A stretch of 12,759 bases of DNA, taken from Patescibacteria group bacterium (GTDB taxonomy: Bacteria; Patescibacteriota; Patescibacteriia; UBA9934). Location: contig JAHISC010000048.1 in the NCBI GenBank assembly GCA_018818445.1, positions 1 to 12,759 of the forward strand, read 5' to 3'. Under the pieces are notes generated by a model that did not search any database, was not told the origin of the DNA, and saw only the letters and a list, made by a program, of their open reading frames with translations. Shown here piece after piece: positions 7,118 to 12,618 of the stretch; within the stretch, counting starts at the first letter, position 1, and each line of letters starts with the position of its first letter. A program made the position numbers and the translations under genes.

Positions 7118-7144
7118 AAAATTCAAGATTCAAGACCTGACCCC
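7118..7144 (+). repeat. Right inverted repeat of the transposase element
   Basis: Perfect 27/27 inverse of 6209-6235. It ends in GACCTGACCCC at 7144, after which the sequence becomes GC-rich and non-homologous to the left flank. Confidence 0.9.
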
Positions 7145-7148
7145 TTTT

Positions 7149-7190
7149 GAAACGAAGAGCCCGCCCTATCACCGAAGTGACAGAGCGGGC
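7149..7190 (-). terminator. Hairpin terminator of the 152-aa gene, cUUCGg loop
   Basis: In minus-strand RNA, arms 7190-7177 and 7172-7159 form a continuous 14-bp stem closed by a C(UUCG)G tetraloop (loop 7176-7173). Two of the pairs are G-U wobbles; on the plus strand these same positions would be A-C mismatches, so the structure is built for minus-strand transcripts. It lies 19 nt after the stop of the 152-aa gene. The U-tail (TCTTCGTTT) is only moderately U-rich. Confidence 0.75.
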
Positions 7191-7209
7191 ACGGAGCAGC
7201 CGGGCGAGG

Positions 7210-7668
7210 CTACTCGAGGAACGGACGCAGCTCGTGGTCGAGGCTAGCACGCGCCAGGATGAGGGCCACCTGGCAGTAGAGGCGCACGCCGCCAGGATAC
7301 TGCAGCAGTCCGAGAAGCAGCATCGAGAGCCGTTCCTCATCACCCTTGGCGACCAGCGGCTTACGCCACCGTAGCACCGCTCCGGTCCGCACCTGGAACT
7401 CGAGTGTTCTCGAATCCATGCGCAGATAGAATTCGGCATCCGCGATGTAGCGAATGTCGAGTTCGACACGGGGCGCCAGGATCAGGGCGATCCTCGGTGG
7501 ATCGTAGCCCAATGTCTCGATCAGCTCGAGCGGGCCTTTCTGCATATAGCGTTCGAGCTCCTGAGCTCGTTTGCCAACATAGCTGGGAGCCATGTCGCCA
7601 AACTCGTGAACCAGGGCTTCGATCGTGGCATCATGGTCGACGCCAGCGGGGATAGAAGAAGTTTTCAT
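7210..7668 (-). CDS. Hypothetical protein, GC-rich cassette gene (152 aa)
   Basis: I do not recognise this family. The ATG at 7668 is preceded by the strong Shine-Dalgarno AAGGAGGT (7679-7672), so I prefer it to an in-frame TTG seven codons earlier that would put the Shine-Dalgarno inside the gene. The product looks soluble: an acidic helical N-terminus (about 10-50, TIEALVHEFGDMAPSYVGKR), a central beta-rich part (PRIALILAPRVELDIRYI, then AEFYLRMDS and LEFQVRTGAVLRW), and a leucine-rich helical end (SMLLLGLLQYPGG to the C-terminus). No signal peptide, membrane segment, cysteine cluster or catalytic motif is evident. GC is about 62-68% in the 150 bases sampled, against about 42% for the flanking genes. 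It has its own promoter, leader and terminator, suggesting acquisition as a self-contained unit. Confidence 0.75.
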   Translation of the reverse strand: MKTSSIPAGVDHDATIEALVHEFGDMAPSYVGKRAQELERYMQKGPLELIETLGYDPPRIALILAPRVELDIRYIADAEFYLRMDSRTLEFQVRTGAVLRWRKPLVAKGDEERLSMLLLGLLQYPGGVRLYCQVALILARASLDHELRPFLE

Positions 7669-7670
7669 TG

Positions 7671-7685
7671 GACCTCCTTGAGGTC
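7671..7685 (-). promoter_or_regulatory. Shine-Dalgarno inside a small inverted repeat
   Basis: The minus strand reads GACCTC AAG GAGGTC (7685-7671): a 6-bp stem with a 3-nt loop that contains most of the Shine-Dalgarno AAGGAGGT. The start codon follows two bases later. If it folds, it would hide the ribosome site of the 152-aa gene. Confidence 0.5.
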
Positions 7686-7687
7686 GC

Positions 7688-7726
7688 AAAAAATTGAAGC
7701 GTCAGTCACCGTGACCGACGCTTCAA
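7688..7726 (-). terminator. Rho-independent terminator after recJ
   Basis: In minus-strand RNA, arms 7726-7712 and 7708-7694 form a 15-bp stem (TTGAAGCGTCGGTCA with its complement, one G-U wobble) with a CGG loop, followed directly by six T (7693-7688). The wobble would be an A-C mismatch on the other strand, so it belongs to minus-strand transcription. It lies 32 nt after the recJ stop and inside the leader of the 152-aa gene. Confidence 0.85.
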
Positions 7727-7753
7727 TCTAGCACTAATTTCTTAAAATGTCAA
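7725..7753 (-). promoter_or_regulatory. Promoter of the 152-aa gene, consensus -35
   Basis: The minus strand has a perfect TTGACA (7753-7748), a 17-bp spacer and an extended -10, TGCTAGATT (hexamer 7730-7725, 4/6). Start of transcription is expected near 7719-7717, inside the 5' arm of the recJ terminator hairpin, giving a leader of about 50 nt. Confidence 0.65.
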
Positions 7754-7761
7754 GAAATTAG
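7734..7761. repeat. Perfect 10-bp palindrome over the recJ stop and the -35 box
   Basis: CTAATTTCTT and its exact complement AAGAAATTAG are separated by 8 bp. The right arm contains the recJ stop codon, and the TTGACA -35 box spans one arm and the loop. It could be an operator or a hairpin in the recJ 3' end. Confidence 0.6.
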
Positions 7762-9464
7762 CCATTATTTATCTGTTTTAAGTCTAAAATAGATGCCTGG
7801 AGTTCCTTTTCCCCATTCCACTCATTAACCGTCAGTTCGTAAACAATGTCAACCATGTCTCCGAGCATTAACTGACGTGCGAGGTCTCCTAGCCCAAAGC
7901 CGATGGCATTCCAGGCGTTTTGACCAGTGTGGAGCACTAGTTTGAGATGATTCCCAGTCTTTCCTACTGCATCGGCGCGCATGATTTGCAGATTGTGAGC
8001 CACAAAAATTGGATGCGGATTACTCTGGCCAAATGGAGCAAATTTTTGCAAAGTTTCAAAAACTTCCCAGTTTGCATGATCCAGTGGCAATTCAGCATCA
8101 ATATTTAAAGATGGTTTAAGATCATTACTACCAAAAAATTCCTTAGCAAACTTTTCTACACCAGTCTGAAATTGATAAATTAATTCTTCGCTAGCAATAG
8201 TGAGACCGCAGGCTTGTGGGTGACCTCCAGCTTTAATAAAAATATCACCACAAGAACGCATTGCTTCCACTAAATGTAGTCCACCAACGCTGCGGCCTGA
8301 GCCAACGAAATTATCGCCAACCCGCGTTAAAGCAAAAGCAGGCACGCCAAATTCTGTTACAAGTTTACCTGCAATCAAACCAACAATGCCAGGATGCCAA
8401 GTTTCACTCCAAACAACTTGTACAGAAGCATCCTTTTTTTCTTGAGCGATTAAACGAGCTTCTTTAAAATCAATCTCAGAAATCCTTTGCCTTTCCCTGT
8501 TGAGCATTTCCAATTCATTAGCGAATCTCTCAACTTCGCTTTGATCTGTACTAGTCAAAGTCTGAAATGCAATCTTGGCAGAAGAAATTCTTCCAGCAGC
8601 ATTAAGCCTTGGACCTATACGAAAACCAATAGCTTGCGTATCAATCTCTCCTAATTTTGTTCTCGAAAGTTCAATAATTTTTCTAAGTCCAGGTCGATTA
8701 GTTTTGTTGAGCACTACCAAGCCGAACTTTTCCAAGGCTCGATTTTCGCCCAGCAAAGGCACAACATCAGTAACTGTAGCTACGGCAACATAATCTAGAA
8801 ACCATTTCTCGTAACCAATAGGAAAATCGGCTCCACGCCGTCGCGCCTTGGCCAGAAGCGCACTTGCAAACTTAAAAGCCACGCCTGTACCACAAAGATG
8901 TTTGTTTGGATAAGTCTCTCCTGGAGCAAGTGGATGAATTATTAAAGCGTGCTGCGGCAATCGTTCAGCTAACTGATGGTGATCGCAAATAATTACGTCA
9001 AGTGCCAGTTCATGTGCATAGTCAAGCTCATCAGCATTGGCAATGCCACAATCAACTGTGATTAATAAATCAGTTTTTTCTTTTCCAAGACGCTCTATCG
9101 TATGCATAGCGACCCCATAACCATCGCGTTCACGATCAGGTAGATATACTTCTACGTGCGAAAATGGTAAGGCTAAACGCTCACAAATCTGTCGAAGCGC
9201 ATCATATAGTAAAGCGCTGCCGCAAACACCATCTGCATCATAATCGCCATGGATAACAATTTTTTGTTGATTCTCGAGCGCATGAAAAAGACGGTCAACA
9301 GCTGTCTTCATTTGTTGAAAAAGCATTGGGTTGTAGGTGTGATCGTCCCAATCTGGATTCAAAAAAGCCGCCACATCGGCCTCTTCCTTAATGCCACGGT
9401 TTGCCAAAAGCGTCTCGACAATATCGTCTGTTTTGCCCTGTTGGATTTGCCAATCAAATTTCAT
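7758..9464 (-). CDS. recJ: Single-stranded-DNA-specific exonuclease RecJ
   Basis: 568-residue DHH-family 5'-3' exonuclease acting in recombination and in mismatch and base-excision repair. Seen: motif I HGDYDADGV (72-80) with three metal-binding aspartates; Asp138 in ITVDCGIAN; the DHH triad at 161-163 in ICDHHQLAE; CGTGVAFK (191-198); Asp233 in VTDVVPLLG; the DHHA1 nucleic-acid-binding region with SGRSVGGLHLVEA (389-401) and KAGGHPQACGLTI (411-423); and a C-terminal OB-like region (about 465-568). Length is normal for RecJ and all metal ligands are intact. It begins 52 bp after the lepA stop; a weak TAAGAT -10 lies 7 nt before the ATG, so it may be transcribed with lepA, from its own start, or both. 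No Shine-Dalgarno. Confidence 0.97.
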   Translation of the reverse strand: MKFDWQIQQGKTDDIVETLLANRGIKEEADVAAFLNPDWDDHTYNPMLFQQMKTAVDRLFHALENQQKIVIHGDYDADGVCGSALLYDALRQICERLALPFSHVEVYLPDRERDGYGVAMHTIERLGKEKTDLLITVDCGIANADELDYAHELALDVIICDHHQLAERLPQHALIIHPLAPGETYPNKHLCGTGVAFKFASALLAKARRRGADFPIGYEKWFLDYVAVATVTDVVPLLGENRALEKFGLVVLNKTNRPGLRKIIELSRTKLGEIDTQAIGFRIGPRLNAAGRISSAKIAFQTLTSTDQSEVERFANELEMLNRERQRISEIDFKEARLIAQEKKDASVQVVWSETWHPGIVGLIAGKLVTEFGVPAFALTRVGDNFVGSGRSVGGLHLVEAMRSCGDIFIKAGGHPQACGLTIASEELIYQFQTGVEKFAKEFFGSNDLKPSLNIDAELPLDHANWEVFETLQKFAPFGQSNPHPIFVAHNLQIMRADAVGKTGNHLKLVLHTGQNAWNAIGFGLGDLARQLMLGDMVDIVYELTVNEWNGEKELQASILDLKQINNG

Positions 9465-9471
9465 GAGTAGA

Positions 9472-9477
9472 ATCTTA
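9472..9477 (-). promoter_or_regulatory. Possible recJ -10 box
   Basis: TAAGAT on the minus strand ends 7 nt before the recJ ATG. The -35 region is poor. I list it because the spacing repeats that of ligA, pilM, lepA and the transposase. Confidence 0.3.
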
Positions 9478-9516
9478 CCATGAACTCAAAAAAAACCTAA
9501 AACTAAGCTTTGATTT

Positions 9517-11319
9517 CTATCTCTTCAACACGTTTAAATACGCTTCGGTTGGAATTTTGACACTGCCTTTACCCATCGCTAGCATCTTCTTCTTTCCCTT
9601 TTTCTGTTTTTCCAAAAGTTTTCTCTTACGAGTCACGTCACCACCATACAATTTTGCTGTAACATCCTTACGCAGGGCAGTTAAACGCTCTGAAGCTACA
9701 ATTTTTCCACCAATAGCGGCCTGAATCTTAATTACAAACTGTTGACGTGGAATAGATTTTTTTAGTGACTCGACCACTCGTCGGCCCACTCTTTCTGCTT
9801 CATCACGATAAACAAACGAGGCTAACGCTTCTACCTGGTCATCAGCAACCAGAATATCCATCCGCACAACATCAGACGGACGATACTCAAAAACTTCATA
9901 ATTCATGGAAGCAAAACCGCTGCTAATGCTTTTTAGTCTATCGTAGAAATCAACAATAATTTGTGAAAGTGGAATTTCATAATGCAACATTGCACGGCCT
10001 TCAGAAAGAAAATCGGTGTTGATGTAATTACCATGCCGATCTTGAACGAACGACATAATGCCACCAATATAATCCACAGGCGTAATAATATCTATCTTAG
10101 CCCATGGCTCTTCGATCTTATCAATTACTCCCGGGTCACCCAAATCAAGTGCGCTCTTGATGACTTCGAGCTCATTACTTCCCTTTCTATACACATGATA
10201 AGCCACCGACGGCACTGTAACGATAAGATGAATGCCGAATTCACGCTCTAGTCTCTCCTTTAAAATCTCCAAGTGCAGCATTCCTAAAAGGCCACAACGA
10301 AAGCCATAGCCCAGAGCTGGTGAATGTTCTGGTTCATAAACCAGTGAAGCATCATTCAGCTTCAAACGTTCCATAGCATCACGTAATTCCGCATAATCAT
10401 CACCTTCTTGCGGAAAGATGCCGGCATAGACCATTGGCCGCACTTCTTTGTAACCAGGTAAAGGCAGTGCATCTTTAGCGCTAGAGAGGCTCATTGTGTC
10501 ACCAACCCTACAGCCGGACAAATCTTTAAGACCAGTTACAATATAACCAATTTGGCCTGTCTCCAATTCGTCTTTAGGAGAAAAACCTGGTGCCAAAGAT
10601 CCAACCTCAAGCATTTCTGCTGAAGTCTTTGTGGCCATCATTTTCATGGTATCACGGCGTCGAAACTTACCATCAACTACTCTAATATATGCAACCACGC
10701 CTTTATAATCGTCATAGAAGGAATCAAAAACTAGAGCTCTAGCAGGATTGATTTCTTTACCTCGTGGTGATGGAACTAAATCTACAACGCGATCGAGCAA
10801 CGCTCCAACTCCTTCCCCAGTCTTGGCTGAAACTGCCAAAATATCCTCTTTTTTACAGCCAATCAATTTGACCAACTCTTCTGTTCTGGCAGGAATGTTA
10901 GCTGCTGGTAAATCGATTTTATTGAGCACTGGAATAATTTCAAGATTCTGTTCAAGTGCCAAATAAAGATTCCCGATAGTTTGAGCTTGTACGCCTTGTG
11001 TGGCGTCTACCAAAAGAACAGCTCCCTCAACAGCAGCTAAAGATCGAGAAACTTCGTAGTTAAAGTCAACGTGGCCGGGAGTGTCGATCAAATTTAGCGT
11101 GTACTCCTTGCCGTCTTTGACGTGTTTCATTCTGACCGGAGCCAGTTTAATTGTAATGCCGCGTTCGCGTTCCAAATCCATGGAGTCAAGAACCTGATCC
11201 TGCATTTTTCGTTTATCTACTGTACCGGTAATCTCTAATAAACGATCAGCTAGGGTGGACTTCCCGTGATCAATGTGGGCAATAATGCAGAAATTTCTAA
11301 TTCTATCTTGAGGCGTCAT
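9517..11319 (-). CDS. lepA: Elongation factor 4 (LepA) GTPase
   Basis: 600 residues, the standard length. A ribosome-bound translational GTPase, related to EF-G, implicated in back-translocation and in initiation or ribosome biogenesis. Seen: G1 AHIDHGKST (14-22), G2 RGIT (53-56), G3 DTPGH (79-83, His83 being the catalytic-loop His), G4 NKID (133-136), G5 SAK (164-166); EF-G-like domains II, III and V (for example GYGFRCGLLGMLHLEI and the RPSDVVRMDILV stretch); and the LepA-specific C-terminal domain with its basic segment YGGDVTRKRKLLEKQKKGKK and the ending IPTEAYLNVLKR. It is divergent from the plus-strand 344-aa gene, with a 195-bp shared upstream region. No Shine-Dalgarno; the -10 lies 9 nt before the ATG. 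Confidence 0.98.
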   Translation of the reverse strand: MTPQDRIRNFCIIAHIDHGKSTLADRLLEITGTVDKRKMQDQVLDSMDLERERGITIKLAPVRMKHVKDGKEYTLNLIDTPGHVDFNYEVSRSLAAVEGAVLLVDATQGVQAQTIGNLYLALEQNLEIIPVLNKIDLPAANIPARTEELVKLIGCKKEDILAVSAKTGEGVGALLDRVVDLVPSPRGKEINPARALVFDSFYDDYKGVVAYIRVVDGKFRRRDTMKMMATKTSAEMLEVGSLAPGFSPKDELETGQIGYIVTGLKDLSGCRVGDTMSLSSAKDALPLPGYKEVRPMVYAGIFPQEGDDYAELRDAMERLKLNDASLVYEPEHSPALGYGFRCGLLGMLHLEILKERLEREFGIHLIVTVPSVAYHVYRKGSNELEVIKSALDLGDPGVIDKIEEPWAKIDIITPVDYIGGIMSFVQDRHGNYINTDFLSEGRAMLHYEIPLSQIIVDFYDRLKSISSGFASMNYEVFEYRPSDVVRMDILVADDQVEALASFVYRDEAERVGRRVVESLKKSIPRQQFVIKIQAAIGGKIVASERLTALRKDVTAKLYGGDVTRKRKLLEKQKKGKKKMLAMGKGSVKIPTEAYLNVLKR

Positions 11320-11328
11320 AATGGAACT

Positions 11329-11357
11329 AGATTAGCTGATTTCTAAGTAAAAAGCAA
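11329..11357 (-). promoter_or_regulatory. lepA promoter
   Basis: The minus strand has TTGCTT (11357-11352), a 17-bp spacer and TAATCT (11334-11329). The -10 ends 9 nt before the lepA ATG, leaving a leader of about 2-4 nt. Boxes are imperfect but the spacing is ideal. Confidence 0.45.
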
Positions 11358-11368
11358 GAGGGGGGGAC

Positions 11369-11397
11369 TTGATGGAATGATGTTAATTTGCTAATCT
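11369..11397 (+). promoter_or_regulatory. Promoter of the 344-aa gene, divergent from lepA
   Basis: The plus strand has TTGATG (11369-11374), a 17-bp spacer and an extended -10, TGCTAATCT (hexamer 11392-11397). Start of transcription would be near 11404, at a small GCTGG-ATACA-CCAGC hairpin (11404-11418), giving a leader of about 110 nt with no other clear structure. A run of seven G (11360-11366) separates it from the lepA -35. Confidence 0.45.
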
Positions 11398-11503
11398 TAG
11401 CTCGCTGGATACACCAGCACCTAAATGCTCTTTACATCCAAACGCCAAACCTTCACGCGGCTCTGAAAAAGGGCTTATTTGAAGCTGTGCGGACGCGAGA
11501 GCG

Positions 11504-11508
11504 AGGAG
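11504..11508 (+). promoter_or_regulatory. Shine-Dalgarno of the 344-aa gene
   Basis: AGGAG, 6 nt before ATG 11515. It decides the start: an in-frame TTG at 11479 has no such site and would add 12 residues of unremarkable sequence. Confidence 0.6.
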
Positions 11509-11514
11509 AAGAAG

Positions 11515-12549
11515 ATGGAAATCGGAACCAAGATACTAAAAGCCTTTCTGGAACGAGTCAACGCCAACACCGAGTTCAAGGCTTCTGACCTCGATCGGCT
11601 CGGTCAAAATCTCACGGGTCCCATCTGGCACCGTGACGCCATCTCCGCGGAGAAGTTCGGGTACGAGATTCTCGACATGTTTCTCGGCAGCACTGGACTC
11701 TGGGTGCTCTACTTCGACCACGAACTCAACTTCTGTCTCCGTGGACCCGACAATTCTATGTTAACACTGCCGTTCAGCGCCAACGGCAACGAATACTATC
11801 CGTCTGACTGCCGCATCCGAGGAATCTGCAACGGTCTGCCCGTAACCACACTCGCTTTCGTAGGAGAACGACAGCAGTACGACGAGCCGTTTGGTAATTA
11901 CCTTTTCCTGGGTTATCGCGAATTGGCTAAGCCAAAGGATCCGTTCGCGGCCGTTCGTGACGAGAACACCATCTTCTACACCACATGGTCGCCTGACATG
12001 AACGGTCATGCTGATGCAGATCTGGTGATTTGGCAGGATGGAGAGATCGACATCGTACCGTGGATCGAGAACTCTCGGAGAGGCATCGATGACCTCTGCC
12101 ACAGTCAGGACGCCATTCTCATCTTCACGAACAATTGTTTGGTTTCGTACGTGCTGGACAGCGAGCCTCACGTTTGGCACACAATGAAACAAACGCTTTG
12201 CTACATCGCCGATGGTAAGTTCACGTTTAAGCGACCCACAACTTTCGGTCACTCAGACTACGATCACGAACCGACGGCTCTCAACACCCTTCTCGCACAG
12301 AACTTCACGCAGGTCACGAGCGAACGGTTCGCCATACTGAAGGCTCGCGATCAGATGCAGCACTATCGGGTCACCTTGCGGGATCCGACCGGGCGACGCA
12401 ATGACGAAAACAACGGTAGTTCGACCCCCTCGTTCTACAAGATCAGCAATCTCTACCAGACCGAAGAGGGTGAGTGGATCTACTTCGGCTACTTCGACGG
12501 TGCCATCTTCAAGATGAAGCTCAACGTCGAGGACGACCGTATCCAATAA
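11515..12549 (+). CDS. Hypothetical protein, GC-richer cassette gene (344 aa)
   Basis: I do not recognise this family. Soluble, acidic-looking and rich in aromatic residues, with no signal peptide or membrane helix. An N-terminal helix (about 1-20, GTKILKAFLERVN) leads into a long, strand-rich body in which short beta segments alternate with Gly/Asp/Asn turns: LWVLYFDHELNFCL, NYLFLGYREL, DLVIWQDGEIDIVPW, AILIFTNNCLVSYVL, and the final GEWIYFGYFDGAIFKMKL. This pattern could be a beta-propeller or another all-beta fold, but no signature repeat proves it. It is the only plus-strand gene here, at about 55% GC where sampled (neighbours about 42%), and unlike them has a Shine-Dalgarno, a long leader and a strong hairpin terminator. 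It is probably a transferred or lineage-specific gene. Confidence 0.75.
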   Translation: MEIGTKILKAFLERVNANTEFKASDLDRLGQNLTGPIWHRDAISAEKFGYEILDMFLGSTGLWVLYFDHELNFCLRGPDNSMLTLPFSANGNEYYPSDCRIRGICNGLPVTTLAFVGERQQYDEPFGNYLFLGYRELAKPKDPFAAVRDENTIFYTTWSPDMNGHADADLVIWQDGEIDIVPWIENSRRGIDDLCHSQDAILIFTNNCLVSYVLDSEPHVWHTMKQTLCYIADGKFTFKRPTTFGHSDYDHEPTALNTLLAQNFTQVTSERFAILKARDQMQHYRVTLRDPTGRRNDENNGSSTPSFYKISNLYQTEEGEWIYFGYFDGAIFKMKLNVEDDRIQ

Positions 12550-12571
12550 CCACCACGTGCGTGAACGTCAA

Positions 12572-12617
12572 AGGCGAGCAGAACCCGACTGGGATCTGCT
12601 CGCCTATTAGTTTTCAA
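12572..12617 (+). terminator. Hairpin terminator between the convergent 344-aa gene and mnmA
   Basis: Arms AGGCGAGCAGA (12572-12582) and TCTGCTCGCCT (12595-12605) form an 11-bp stem, extended after an A-A mismatch by CCC/GGG (12584-12586, 12591-12593) with a GACT loop. It begins 22 bp after the 344-aa stop, with a loosely T-rich tail ATTAGTTTTC on the plus strand. On the minus strand the tail is TTGACG, so it could also stop mnmA transcripts, less strongly. Confidence 0.78.
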
Positions 12618-12618
12618 T

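Larger units (their letters stand above)
6209..7144. mobile_element. REP-associated tyrosine transposase element with 27-bp inverted repeats
   Basis: A 936-bp unit bounded by a perfect 27-bp inverted repeat (6209-6235 and 7118-7144) that encloses one Y1/HUH transposase gene filling nearly all of it. A third, imperfect copy of the repeat (7084-7110) lies inside the right end. No target-site duplication is apparent: the flanks ...TTCAATATT and TTTTGAAACG... do not match. That agrees with single-strand Y1 transposition, which makes none. The left end is 12 bp from the rnhA start and the right end is 14 bp from the hairpin terminator of the neighbouring GC-rich gene. Confidence 0.8.

Noticed and set aside
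7084..7144. Repeat cluster as a CRISPR array
   Set aside because: Only two direct copies with a 7-bp gap, plus one inverted copy across the gene; this is a transposon end, and no cas genes are present.
6196..7160. Target-site duplication flanking the transposase element
   Set aside because: The flanking bases do not match beyond chance (a TTTCAA-like string near both ends lies at different distances), and Y1 transposases do not normally create duplications.
7095..7469. Minus-strand 124-aa reading frame
   Set aside because: An off-frame shadow of the 152-aa gene that runs through its terminator and the transposase repeat; Cys/Ser/Arg-rich composition typical of a GC-rich shadow frame.
7669..7689. 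TTG start adding seven residues to the 152-aa protein
   Set aside because: It would place the strong Shine-Dalgarno AAGGAGGT inside the coding region and begin within the terminator T-tract.
9465..9516. Terminator between lepA and recJ
   Set aside because: There is a T-run and a 6-bp TTCATG/CATGAA inverted repeat, but the loop is long and on the minus strand the T-run precedes the repeat, so it does not form an intrinsic terminator.
11479..11514. TTG start for the plus-strand gene (356 aa)
   Set aside because: No Shine-Dalgarno before it, while ATG 11515 has AGGAG at ideal distance.
11761..12252. Minus-strand 163-aa frame antisense to the 344-aa gene
   Set aside because: Long open frames opposite a GC-rich gene are expected by chance; no start context or family resemblance, and the plus-strand frame is longer with proper signals.
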